A DNA stretch of 48,649 bases from an uncultured Mycoplasmatota bacterium. Its GTDB lineage: Bacteria > Bacillota_I > Bacilli_A > RF39 > UBA660. Made by a program: the position numbers and the translations under genes. Below the pieces are notes generated by a model that had not been told where the DNA came from, searched no databases, and was given only the letters and a program-made list of their open reading frames with translations. Location of the stretch: NCBI GenBank assembly GCA_946498975.1, contig CAMMQC010000009.1, positions 1-48,649 of the forward strand, read 5' to 3'. This document shows positions 39,885 through 48,631 of the stretch, piece by piece (the stretch's first letter is position 1; every line of letters begins with the position of its first letter).

Positions 39885-42215
39885 ATGACAGGAGTAAATG
39901 AATTAAACGACCAATTAGAAGGTGTTACAGTAATTAAAAGAAATGGTAAAAAAGTAGATTTTGATGGTGCAAAAATTGCTTTAGCCATAAAAAAAGGTTT
40001 TGATAGTGTTGAAGTAGATGATGATGAGAGTGAAAAAGAAAAGAAATATAACTCTTCTGATATTCAAAAAGTATATAGTGCAGTTTTAAAGAAAATAAAG
40101 AAAGATGCAGAAGAAAAAAATAATCGCTTTAAAATAGAAGAGATTCAAGACTATATAGAAACAGAATTATCTAGTAAGGGTTATGATGATGTATATAAAT
40201 CATTTTCTGAATATAGAGAAAGAAGAAATCAATCTAGAGAATCTTTCTTCGGAGATAATAAAACTCATAAGTTCTTAAAATCATTAGAGAATCTTGGGCT
40301 TAAGTCTGCTAATGAAGAAGATGCAAAACGTGAAAATGCTAATATTGATGGAGATAGTCCAATGGGTACGATGTTACAATATGGAGCGACAGTATCTAAA
40401 GAGTTTGCAAAAGCATACTTAATGAGAAAAGAATATGCTGAAGCTCATGATAATGGAACAATTCATATTCATGATATGGACTTCTTAGCAATGGGTACTA
40501 CTACATGTTGTCAGATAGATTTAGCAAGATTATTTAAAAATGGTTTTGATACAGGTCATGGATTTGTTAGACCACCTCAAGATATTTCAACTTATGCATC
40601 ACTTGCTTGTATCGTTATTCAAGCTAATCAAAATGATCAACATGGTGGACAAGCAATACCTGCTTTAGACTATTATCTTGCACCAGGTGTACTTAAAACA
40701 TTTAAAAAACAATTTAAACAAACAATTTATGATTTCCTTGATTTAGAAGGATTTATTCCAGGTATTAATATAGATAGAATTGTTAGAGAAATAGATAAAC
40801 AAGAATCAATAGAGTTTGATGTATCTATATTTAGTGACTACCAAAAAGGTTCTAGTAGAGTTCATGAAATATTTGAAAAGAGTTATCTTAAAGCAATGCA
40901 AAAAACTGATAGAGCGACTGGGCAAGCGATGGAAGCATTTATTCATAATTTAAATACAATGCATTCTAGAGCAGGAGCACAAGTTCCATTTTCATCAGTT
41001 AACTTTGGAACAGATATAACTCCAGAAGGTAGAATGGTAGTTAAGAATTTCTTACTTTCTTTAGATAGAGGTCTTGGAAAAGGAGAAACACCAATATTTC
41101 CAGTATCAATATTTAAAGTAAAAGAGGGAGTTAATTATAATAAGGAAGATCCTAACTATGATTTATTTAAACTTGCTTGTAAGGTATCTGCTAAAAGACT
41201 TTTCCCTAACTTTGCTTTTGTAGATGCTCCATTTAATAAGCAATATTATAAAGAAGGTGACTTTAATACAGAGATTGCTTATATGGGATGTAGAACAAGA
41301 GTAATAGGGGACGTTACTAGTCCAGATAATGAGATAGTAACAGGTCGTGGTAATTTATCTTTTACAACTATTAACTTACCAAGATTGGGCATTAAATATG
41401 GTATCGCTTTAAAAGAAAGAGATAAGGCAGATATGGATGGGTTCTATAAAGAACTTAGCGATATTATGGATATGGTTAAAGATCAATTACTTGAAAGATT
41501 TGAAGTACAATGCAGTAAACATAGTTATAACTTTCCATTCTTACTTGGACAAGGTATTTGGACTAATGGTGAGAAGTTAAAACCAACTGATAGACTTAGA
41601 AAAGTATGGAAACATGGTACTTTATCTACAGGATTTATTGGACTTGCAGAATGTTTAAAAGCTTTAACTGGTAAACATCATGGTGAAAGTGAAGAGAGTG
41701 AAAAGTTAGGTTTAGAAATTATTACATTTATGAGAAAACGTTGTGATGAGTATTCTCGTAAATATAACTTAAACTTTACTTGTCTTGCTACTCCTGCAGA
41801 AGGGTTAAGTGGTAGATTTACTGGTATTGATAGAGCGATATATGGAAAGATTAAAGGTGTTACTGATAGAGAGTATTATACAAATTCATTCCATGTACCA
41901 GTTTATTATAATATAAGCATTACTAATAAAATTGAAAAAGAGGCACCTTTCCATGAACTTACTAATGGAGGACATATTTCTTATATTGAATTAGATGGTG
42001 ATGCTGCTTCTAATGTTGAGGCATTTGAGAAAGTAATTCGCGTTATGAAAGAAGCAGGTATTGGCTATGGTGCGATTAACCATCCAGTTGATAGAGATCC
42101 TGTTTGTGGATATGTTGGTGTAATTAATGATGTTTGTCCTAAATGTGGACGTCATGAATTTGAAGGGGTTCCAATGGAAGTAATAACTTCATTAGATAAT
42201 AATTGTTGTGAATAA
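39885..42215 (+). CDS. nrdD: Anaerobic ribonucleotide reductase catalytic chain lacking its glycyl-radical C-terminus
   Basis: A 776-aa class III reductase of the long type. An ATP-cone (about 15-120: VIKRNGKKVDFDGAKIALAI) precedes the barrel. The zinc-site region is near the end (DPVCGYVG...VCPKCGRHE). In single-chain relatives this is followed by the radical motif RRITGYLVG. Here the chain stops after NNCCE with no GYL motif. The missing piece is encoded 26 nt downstream as a separate gene. The body shows no other damage. A TAGGAGG ribosome binding site precedes the start. Confidence 0.92.
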   Translation: MTGVNELNDQLEGVTVIKRNGKKVDFDGAKIALAIKKGFDSVEVDDDESEKEKKYNSSDIQKVYSAVLKKIKKDAEEKNNRFKIEEIQDYIETELSSKGYDDVYKSFSEYRERRNQSRESFFGDNKTHKFLKSLENLGLKSANEEDAKRENANIDGDSPMGTMLQYGATVSKEFAKAYLMRKEYAEAHDNGTIHIHDMDFLAMGTTTCCQIDLARLFKNGFDTGHGFVRPPQDISTYASLACIVIQANQNDQHGGQAIPALDYYLAPGVLKTFKKQFKQTIYDFLDLEGFIPGINIDRIVREIDKQESIEFDVSIFSDYQKGSSRVHEIFEKSYLKAMQKTDRATGQAMEAFIHNLNTMHSRAGAQVPFSSVNFGTDITPEGRMVVKNFLLSLDRGLGKGETPIFPVSIFKVKEGVNYNKEDPNYDLFKLACKVSAKRLFPNFAFVDAPFNKQYYKEGDFNTEIAYMGCRTRVIGDVTSPDNEIVTGRGNLSFTTINLPRLGIKYGIALKERDKADMDGFYKELSDIMDMVKDQLLERFEVQCSKHSYNFPFLLGQGIWTNGEKLKPTDRLRKVWKHGTLSTGFIGLAECLKALTGKHHGESEESEKLGLEIITFMRKRCDEYSRKYNLNFTCLATPAEGLSGRFTGIDRAIYGKIKGVTDREYYTNSFHVPVYYNISITNKIEKEAPFHELTNGGHISYIELDGDAASNVEAFEKVIRVMKEAGIGYGAINHPVDRDPVCGYVGVINDVCPKCGRHEFEGVPMEVITSLDNNCCE

Positions 42216-42241
42216 TAAAAAATAAGAAGGAGGAATTATAT

Positions 42242-42412
42242 ATGAAAAAAATAGTTGGAGAAGGACAAAAATTTGAAAGGATTAGACGTATTACAGGTTA
42301 TTTAGTAGGTGATGTTGATAGATTTAATAATGGTAAACGTGCTGAAGAGGCTGACCGTGTTAAACATAGTGGTTTAAATGATGTTGTAAAAAATAAAAAA
42401 GAAGGTAAGTAG
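42242..42412 (+). CDS. Free-standing glycyl-radical subunit of the second anaerobic RNR
   Basis: A 56-aa peptide (MKKIVGEGQKFERIRRITGY, then LVGDVDRFNNGKRAEEADRVKHSG). The core is the C-terminal glycyl-radical loop of class III reductases; G19 in RITGYLVG is the expected radical site. It has its own strong AGAAGGAGG ribosome binding site and ATG, 26 nt after the catalytic chain and 1 nt before nrdG. A simple frameshift would not create this, so it looks like an evolved split. The free domain recalls E. coli GrcA (YfiD), the spare radical domain of pyruvate formate-lyase. Confidence 0.88.
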   Translation: MKKIVGEGQKFERIRRITGYLVGDVDRFNNGKRAEEADRVKHSGLNDVVKNKKEGK

Positions 42413-42413
42413 G

Positions 42414-42965
42414 ATGAAAATAAGACTAGCGGCATCTTTACAACCTGATTCTATTGTAGATGGAGAAGGGGTAAGAACTGTTATTTGGACACAAGGGTGT
42501 CCTCATGCATGTCCAGGATGTCAAAATCCGGGGACTCATGACTTTGATGGTGGTGCTTTGTTTGATGTTAGTGAAGTAATAGATGAGTTAAAGACTATTA
42601 GAAATCAAGATGGTATTACTTTATCCGGAGGAGATCCTGTATGTCAGGCGGAAGCATGTTATGAGATTAGTAAAGCATCACATGAGATGGGACTTAATGT
42701 ATGGTGTTATACAGGGTATACTTATGAAGCGATGCTTAAAAATCCTAAGATGAAGAAGCTACTTAGTGAAGTTGATGTCTTAGTAGATGGTAAATTTATC
42801 TTAGAAGAGAGAAGCTTAGACATTTATTTTAGAGGTTCAAGAAATCAAAGAGTTATAGATGTTCCTAAGAGTCTAAAACAAGAAAGAGTAGTTCTTATAG
42901 ACAGATATATGAAAGATAAAAGTTATGAGGAACCTTATAAAAAGCCAGATTATATGTTTATATAA
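42414..42965 (+). CDS. nrdG: Anaerobic RNR-activating radical-SAM enzyme (second copy)
   Basis: A 183-aa activase. The cluster motif C29/C33/C36 (GCPHACPGCQ) and GGDPV SAM motif are intact. It begins 1 nt after the glycyl-radical peptide gene, so the three genes form one unit. It is clearly diverged from the first NrdG, implying each activase serves its own reductase. The 3' end contains the 5' arm of a strong terminator. Confidence 0.93.
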   Translation: MKIRLAASLQPDSIVDGEGVRTVIWTQGCPHACPGCQNPGTHDFDGGALFDVSEVIDELKTIRNQDGITLSGGDPVCQAEACYEISKASHEMGLNVWCYTGYTYEAMLKNPKMKKLLSEVDVLVDGKFILEERSLDIYFRGSRNQRVIDVPKSLKQERVVLIDRYMKDKSYEEPYKKPDYMFI

Positions 42966-42977
42966 TCTGGCTTTTTC
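42939..42977 (+). terminator. Terminator of the split nrdD operon
   Basis: A perfect 17-bp stem (42939-42955 with 42960-42976) around GTTT. It ends in five T and overlaps the last nrdG codons. Confidence 0.9.
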
Positions 42978-43026
42978 ATTTTATTTATGATAATATATTT
43001 ATATAAGATAAAAGGAGGTTAAAATT

Positions 43027-43269
43027 ATGGATGATACAAAATTTAAGATTGAAGTAGATGGTGAAGTTAAGGAAGCAGAAATGTTAAAGACTGTTAGTCT
43101 TGATGGGAATAACTATGCTATTTATGCTATTGATAAGGGTGATGAGACTAGTGATATCTTAGCTTCTCGTATAATTAAAGATAATGAAGGAAAAGATACT
43201 TTAGTAGATTTAGAAACAGATGAAGAGAAAAATAAATTAAAAGATATAGTAAATGCAATGTTTTCATAA
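43027..43269 (+). CDS. DUF1292 protein (YrzB-like)
   Basis: An 80-aa acidic protein with the DUF1292 pattern: short beta core (FKIEVDGEVKEAEML...NNYAIYAI), then DILASRIIKDNEGKDTLVDLETDEEKNKLKDIVNAMF. Function is unknown; homologues are widespread in Bacillota. AAAGGAGG precedes the ATG. A 388-aa coiled-coil protein follows 15 nt later, probably in the same operon. Confidence 0.85.
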   Translation: MDDTKFKIEVDGEVKEAEMLKTVSLDGNNYAIYAIDKGDETSDILASRIIKDNEGKDTLVDLETDEEKNKLKDIVNAMFS

Positions 43270-43284
43270 GGGGATGCGATATTT

Positions 43285-44451
43285 ATGACTTTAGAAGAAT
43301 TAGATAGAGAGCTTTTGTCTGATGAAGAGAGACTAGTTTCTAGTTTAGAGGAATATAAGAATGCAAAGGCAATGCTTAGAAAGGCTAGAATTACTTCTAT
43401 TTCTAATAAACTACTTGCTCCGTTTAGACGTTTTAAGATAGAACAGGCAATTGCTAAATATGATGCAATGATAGAAAAAATTGAAAAGAAACGGGAGAAA
43501 GAGATTAGAAGAGCAGAGAAGTTACAGGAGAAAGAAGAAAAACTAGAGAGAAAACAAGCAAAAGCAGACTTTAAGGCTGCTATTAGAGATAAAAGAAAAG
43601 AAGATATAGTAAACTTTATTGATGAAAAAAAAGATAGTGTTATTAATTTCGGTAGGGAAATCGGTAGTGAAGTTAGTGATTCTTTTTCATATATAAGAGA
43701 TATGGGAGCTAGTAGGGTTAGTAGTGTAGCATCATTTGCTATTAATGTTAAGAATTCTGCTATTAAAAAAGTGAAAGAGAACACTACTATAGATTTAACT
43801 ATTAAGAATGCTATAGAAGAAGTTAGGTTAAAGTATGCTACTAATAAACTTAATAGAGCAGTAGAGCAAAAGAAAAAAGAAGAAGAGAAGGCTAGAGAAC
43901 AAGAATTAAGCGATGCTATAAAATTTGATGAAGAGATTAAAGCAGACTATAAAGAAAGAGATATTCCTTTTGCTAATATACAAGAGAAAATAGATAAAGC
44001 ACGTAAGGATAAATCTTATATGGGAAAAGCTACTAATAGAGCGATAGATTATTTTAGAAAAAAGAAAGATAGTCTAGATGATAAAGTTTTTAATGCTAGA
44101 GCTAATATGACATATGCTAGTTTTGTAGTTGGTGGTAAAGTTTCTAGGGCTAAAAGTAAAGTTGTAACAATGTTTAATATTCAATTAGATCATTTTAAAG
44201 ATAAATATGATACTATTATGCAAGAAAGGAATATTAAAAGATCTGAAAAAATACAGCTAGCTTCTGATAAAGAACGTCTTAAACAAAGAAAAAAAGATAT
44301 GATAGCAGCATTAAGAGAACAAGAAGAAAAAAATATTTCTATTAAAAGAGCTCAATTAGATAGTATGAGAGAAGCAATTGGGGCTGTTAATAGTACTGGA
44401 GATATTTTTGCAAATGCTCCTGGTCTTGATGTCGGTAGAGCTATGAAGTAA
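43285..44451 (+). CDS. Coiled-coil hypothetical protein, 388 aa
   Basis: No family is recognised. It is almost wholly helical, very rich in Lys/Glu/Arg. Coiled coils are predicted at about 50-115 (EKIEKKREKEIRRAEKLQEK), 190-260 and 320-365. Weakly hydrophobic, Ser/Gly-containing segments lie between them (about 122-150 and 268-290). No signal peptide or true membrane helix is seen. A structural or scaffolding role is possible but unproven. Start ATG 43285 has AAGGGGATG upstream. Confidence 0.7.
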   Translation: MTLEELDRELLSDEERLVSSLEEYKNAKAMLRKARITSISNKLLAPFRRFKIEQAIAKYDAMIEKIEKKREKEIRRAEKLQEKEEKLERKQAKADFKAAIRDKRKEDIVNFIDEKKDSVINFGREIGSEVSDSFSYIRDMGASRVSSVASFAINVKNSAIKKVKENTTIDLTIKNAIEEVRLKYATNKLNRAVEQKKKEEEKAREQELSDAIKFDEEIKADYKERDIPFANIQEKIDKARKDKSYMGKATNRAIDYFRKKKDSLDDKVFNARANMTYASFVVGGKVSRAKSKVVTMFNIQLDHFKDKYDTIMQERNIKRSEKIQLASDKERLKQRKKDMIAALREQEEKNISIKRAQLDSMREAIGAVNSTGDIFANAPGLDVGRAMK

Positions 44452-44462
44452 GAATTTTGTTC

Positions 44463-44491
44463 TTGCTCTTTTCTTTCCATTGGTATATAAT
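44463..44491 (+). promoter_or_regulatory. Promoter of the 190-aa hypothetical gene
   Basis: -35 TTGCTC (44463-44468), 17-bp spacer, -10 TATAAT (44486-44491), about 25 bp before the start. Confidence 0.7.
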
Positions 44492-44516
44492 AAGTCTTAC
44501 TCGAAGGGGGTATATT

Positions 44517-45089
44517 ATGATTGCTAGAATAACTAGTTTTGCAAAGAAAGAAAATCAAATTGTTGATTGGCTTAATATTGTAGGAGTGTATGATATTGGT
44601 TATTTAGAAAATTTAAAAGGACTAATATCAGATGTTGGTAGAGAAGAGTTAGATAGACTTTTAAGACAATTAGAAATATTGTTAAGGAAATATCCTGAGG
44701 CTTTAAATGAAGAGAATATTTTGAAAAGGTCTAGAGCTTTGATAGAATATGTTAAGGATAGAAATCTTACTTTAAATAATTGTTATTCTTATATTAATGG
44801 ACAAAAAGGTGAAATATATGAGGATACAAAAATAGGTGAAGTTAATCGAAGTATTTATGGCATTAGAGTTTTTCATAATCTTACTTTGGGTGGCGATGAT
44901 ATTGTTATTACTGGATATGATAGTACAACTTCAGGAAATATATGGCAAAAAAATCAATTGAATTTACGACTTGTTAAAGATAAGTTAGTTTATGTTAACA
45001 TGCTACATGCTAATATCTATAGAACGGTTTTTTATTCTGCTGATTGTTTAGAACATATAAGGCCTAATATTTTAACAAAACATTTATAA
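44517..45089 (+). CDS. Hypothetical protein, 190 aa
   Basis: No family is recognised. The N-terminal half is helical (LENLKGLISDVGREELDRLLRQLEILLRKYPEAL). The C-terminal half is strand-rich with GVNRSIYGIRVFHNLTL-like pattern and VITGYDSTTSGNIW. No signal peptide is seen. AAGGGGG lies 8 nt before ATG 44517, and the gene's own promoter lies within the upstream extension of the frame, so the longer reading is rejected. Confidence 0.7.
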   Translation: MIARITSFAKKENQIVDWLNIVGVYDIGYLENLKGLISDVGREELDRLLRQLEILLRKYPEALNEENILKRSRALIEYVKDRNLTLNNCYSYINGQKGEIYEDTKIGEVNRSIYGIRVFHNLTLGGDDIVITGYDSTTSGNIWQKNQLNLRLVKDKLVYVNMLHANIYRTVFYSADCLEHIRPNILTKHL

Positions 45090-45095
45090 AAATAG

Positions 45096-45125
45096 TTGCA
45101 TAAACTACATAAACTGTGATATAGT
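45096..45125 (+). promoter_or_regulatory. ileS promoter
   Basis: -35 TTGCAT (45096-45101), 18-bp spacer with TGA before the -10, -10 TATAGT (45120-45125), ahead of the T-box leader. Confidence 0.7.
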
Positions 45126-45139
45126 TTGTTTAGTTTTAT

Positions 45140-45360
45140 TTAAAACAAGTGCGAAAGACGGGAATAAGGAAATTTTATAGAGAGTTAATGGTAGGTGGAA
45201 ATTAACAAAGGAACTTATTTCGGATCACTTTCAAGTTGTGCTTTAAGGATAAGTTAAAGCCGGGTAATACCGTTATATTAATAAGATAGATAAAATCTAT
45301 GAACCAAGGTGGTACAGTGTTAGATTCTTTAACGCCCTTGTGATTCATAGATTTTTTTGT
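45140..45360 (+). promoter_or_regulatory. T-box riboswitch, isoleucine-specific
   Basis: A tRNA-sensing leader. Stem I contains the candidate specifier ATC (Ile) at 45224-45226, in CGGATCAC. The T-box sequence AAGGTGGTACAGTG at about 45306-45319 can pair with uncharged tRNA 3' end and form the antiterminator. The alternative terminator (AAATCTATGAA with TTCATAGATTT plus T-run) ends near 45358. Uncharged tRNA-Ile should allow read-through into ileS. Confidence 0.88.
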
Positions 45361-45376
45361 TTAGGAGGAGATAATT

Positions 45377-48300
45377 ATGGCATTTAGGGAACTTGAAAAA
45401 GGTAAGACTCATGAAGTTGAGATGAATATTTTAAAGACTTGGGAGAAGATGGATATCTTAAAACAATGTATTGATAATAGAGAAGGAAAAGAAAACTTTG
45501 TTTTTTATGATGGACCTGCAACTGCTAATGGTAAACCAGGACTTCATCATATGATGGCTAAGTTTTTGAAAGATACTTTCTGTAAATATAAGACTATGCA
45601 AGGATATAGAGTTCTTCGTAAAGTAGGTTGGGATACTCATGGACTTCCTGTAGAATTACAAGTAGAAAAGGAACTTGGTTTTAGTAATAAGAAAGATATT
45701 GAAGAGTATGGTATAAAAGAGTTTAATCAGAAGTGTCGTGAGAGTGTTTGGGAAAATGAGAAGGCTTTTTCTGATTTAACTAAAGAAATGGGACAGTTTA
45801 TTGATTTAGAGCATCCTTATGTTACTTATGATAATAACTATATAGAAACAGAATGGTGGATTCTAAAGAAATTCTTTGATGAAGGATTATTTTATGAAGG
45901 ACATAAGATACTTCCATACTGTACTAGATGTGGTACTGGACTTGCTTCTCATGAAGTTGCCCAGGGGTATAAAGAAGTAACTGCAAATACTGTTATTGTT
46001 CCTATGAAGAAAAAGGATGAAGATGTTTACTTTCTTGTTTGGACTACTACTCCTTGGACTTTGATTAGTAATGTAGCACTTTGTGTTAATCCAAGAGAAG
46101 AGTATGTGCTTGTTGAGTCACAAGGTAATAAGTTTATTGTAGGTAAAAAACTAGCCTCTAAAGTATTAGGAGATGATTATACAGTATTAGAAGAGTATAG
46201 TGGTAAGAACTTAGAGTATATGGAATATGAACAGTTAATACCTAGTCTAAAAGTAGATAAGAAAGCTTTCTTTGTTACAGTAGATGATTATGTAACTATG
46301 GAAGATGGTACTGGTATTGTTCATATTGCACCTGCTTTTGGACAAGATGATTATAATGTAGGTAAAAAATATAATTTACCAGTAATAAACCCTGTAGGTG
46401 AAGATGGTAAATATACTGAAGGATTATGGAAAGGTATGTTCGTTTTCGATGCTGATATAGAAGTTATTAAATACTTAAAAGAGAATGGTAAATTATTTAA
46501 GAAAATAAAAATGGCACATAACTATCCTCATTGTTGGAGATGTGATACACCGCTTTTATATTATGCTAAACCATCATATTATTTAGAAGTAACTAAGATA
46601 AAAGATCAGGTTGTTAAAAATAATAATGGTGTTAATTGGTATCCATCTTTTGTTGGAGAGAAAAGATTTGGTAACTGGTTATTAAATATGAATGACTGGG
46701 CAATATCTCGTAATAGATATTGGGGAACACCATTACCTTTATGGAAATGTAGTTGTGGGCATCAAGAGATGATAGGAACACGAGCTGAACTTGTGGAAAA
46801 AGCGATAGAAGATATAGATGAAACTATAGAGTTACATCGTCCATATGTTGATGACATTCATATTAAATGTCCAGTGTGTGGTAAAACTATGAGTCGTGTT
46901 AGTGAAGTAATTGACTGTTGGTTTGATTCTGGTTCTATGCCTTTTGCACAATACCATTATCCATTTGAAAATAAAGAGTTATTTGAAGACCAATTCCCTG
47001 CAGACTTTATTAGTGAAGGAATTGATCAGACTAGAGGATGGTTCTATACTTTAATGTTAATTTCTACTTTTGTTACTGGTAAGAGTCCTTATAAAAACGT
47101 ATTAGTTAATGATTTATTACTTGATAAATATGGTAAGAAGATGAGTAAAAGTAAAGGTAATATCGTTAAACCATTTGATTTGATGAATGAGTTTGGAAGT
47201 GACGTTATTAGATTCTATTTACCTTATGTATCTCCTGTATGGACTCCTATTAAGTTTGATAATGATGGTTTAAAAGAAGTTAATTCTAAATACTTATCAA
47301 CACTTAAAAATGCTTATTCATTCTTTGAAATGTATGCTAATGCTGATAAAATAGATCCTAGAGTTTATAATGTTCCAGTTAAAGATAGAGAATTAGTTGA
47401 TAAGTGGTTACTATCTCGTTTAAATAATACTTTAGATTTAGTTACTAGAGCATATGATGAATATGATTTAAATAAAGTAGTTCATTATATTGTAGATTTC
47501 TTAAATGATGACTTTTCTAATTGGTATATTAGAAGTAATAGAAAGAGATTCTGGGATAGTGAACTTACTCTTAGTAAAAAGGCAGTATATCAGACTACTT
47601 ATGAAGTTTTACTTGCACTTTGTGAGATGGCAGCACCTATTACACCATTTGTTACTGAAGAGATTTATCGTAATTTGACTGATGGTAAGAGTGTTCATTT
47701 GAGAGATTTCCCTAAAGTGGATGAGACTTTAATATCTAGTGAACTTGAAAATAGAATGAGTTTAGTTCGTGATATTTGTAGTTTAGGACGTAATGCTAGA
47801 GAAGATGTATCTATTAAAGTTAGACAACCTCTTAACTTTATAATTGTTCCTAAAGTGTTTGAAAAAGTAGTAGGAGAACTTGAATCTATAATCTTAGAAG
47901 AGTTAAATGTTAAAGAAGTAGTTTATGAAGATGATATGAGTCTTTATATGGATTATATTGTTAAGCCTAACTTTAGAGTTGTTGGTAAGATGTTTGGTTC
48001 TAATATTAAGGATTTCCAAGAGTTAGTTAGTAAATTTGATATTAATGATGTTAATCAGATTAAATCAGGTTATTATACTAAAGATTTTCTAGGTAATGAG
48101 TTAAAAATAACAGAAGATATGATTGTTACAACACTTAAGAATAAAGAAGGATATTGTGCATCTAGTAATGGTAATATTAGTGTTGTGTTAGATACTACTT
48201 TAACAGATGATTTAATACTTGAAGGACTTGCTCGTGAAGTAGTTAGAAAAGTACAAAGTCTTAGAAAAGAAGCTGATTTTGTTATTACTGATAGAATTAA

Positions 48301-48469
48301 TCTTTACTATAATGGAGATGACATTATTGATGTAATGCTTGAAAAGTATATGAATTATGTTAAAGAAGAGACTTTATCACTTGAAGTTATTAAAGATGAG
48401 AGCCTTGATAAAAATATTCCAGTTAATGATTTAATGATGGGATTAAAAGTAGAAAGAAGAAAAAAATAA
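45377..48469 (+). CDS. ileS: Isoleucine-tRNA ligase
   Basis: A 1030-aa class I synthetase charging tRNA-Ile. The HIGH-like motif is in DGPATANGKPGLHHMM (about 46-61), the editing domain (CP1) has TTTPWTLISN and EDGTGIVHIAPAFGQDD, and KKMSKSKGN is near 592-600. The C-terminal anticodon-binding domain follows. ANGKPGLHH and YCTRCGTGLASHEVAQGYKEV are typical of the eukaryote-like type 2 IleS, which is often less sensitive to mupirocin. AGGAGGAG precedes the ATG. The T-box leader controls it. Confidence 0.96.
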   Translation: MAFRELEKGKTHEVEMNILKTWEKMDILKQCIDNREGKENFVFYDGPATANGKPGLHHMMAKFLKDTFCKYKTMQGYRVLRKVGWDTHGLPVELQVEKELGFSNKKDIEEYGIKEFNQKCRESVWENEKAFSDLTKEMGQFIDLEHPYVTYDNNYIETEWWILKKFFDEGLFYEGHKILPYCTRCGTGLASHEVAQGYKEVTANTVIVPMKKKDEDVYFLVWTTTPWTLISNVALCVNPREEYVLVESQGNKFIVGKKLASKVLGDDYTVLEEYSGKNLEYMEYEQLIPSLKVDKKAFFVTVDDYVTMEDGTGIVHIAPAFGQDDYNVGKKYNLPVINPVGEDGKYTEGLWKGMFVFDADIEVIKYLKENGKLFKKIKMAHNYPHCWRCDTPLLYYAKPSYYLEVTKIKDQVVKNNNGVNWYPSFVGEKRFGNWLLNMNDWAISRNRYWGTPLPLWKCSCGHQEMIGTRAELVEKAIEDIDETIELHRPYVDDIHIKCPVCGKTMSRVSEVIDCWFDSGSMPFAQYHYPFENKELFEDQFPADFISEGIDQTRGWFYTLMLISTFVTGKSPYKNVLVNDLLLDKYGKKMSKSKGNIVKPFDLMNEFGSDVIRFYLPYVSPVWTPIKFDNDGLKEVNSKYLSTLKNAYSFFEMYANADKIDPRVYNVPVKDRELVDKWLLSRLNNTLDLVTRAYDEYDLNKVVHYIVDFLNDDFSNWYIRSNRKRFWDSELTLSKKAVYQTTYEVLLALCEMAAPITPFVTEEIYRNLTDGKSVHLRDFPKVDETLISSELENRMSLVRDICSLGRNAREDVSIKVRQPLNFIIVPKVFEKVVGELESIILEELNVKEVVYEDDMSLYMDYIVKPNFRVVGKMFGSNIKDFQELVSKFDINDVNQIKSGYYTKDFLGNELKITEDMIVTTLKNKEGYCASSNGNISVVLDTTLTDDLILEGLAREVVRKVQSLRKEADFVITDRINLYYNGDDIIDVMLEKYMNYVKEETLSLEVIKDESLDKNIPVNDLMMGLKVERRKK

Positions 48470-48521
48470 AATTTATATGAATTTTTAAAATTCAAGTCAA
48501 TTTATCAGTGAATATTGTAGA

Positions 48522-48562
48522 AAACAGGTGTTTTGAAGTAATTTTGCACCTGTTTTTCTTTT
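48522..48562 (+). terminator. Terminator of ileS
   Basis: AAAACAGGTG pairs with CACCTGTTTT around a 16-nt loop, followed by T5CTTTT. Confidence 0.85.
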
Positions 48563-48617
48563 AAATTTGCAATTTTCTCTTTTTGATTTAATTATCTTGT
48601 TATGTTAGAGTTAAATC

Positions 48618-48631
48618 ACTTTTCGAAAAGT
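48618..48631. promoter_or_regulatory. Palindrome before the gene beyond the right edge
   Basis: ACTTTTCGAAAAGT is a perfect 14-bp palindrome, extended imperfectly by flanking TTAAAT/ATTTAA. It lies about 15 bp before an AGGAAAGGAG ribosome binding site at the window end, so it is probably an operator in the leader or promoter of the next gene. Confidence 0.45.

Noticed and set aside
42216-42241. Simple frameshift explaining the broken nrdD
   Set aside because: The downstream piece has its own strong ribosome binding site, ATG and extra N-terminal residues, with stop codons in the gap; one base change would not fuse the frames.
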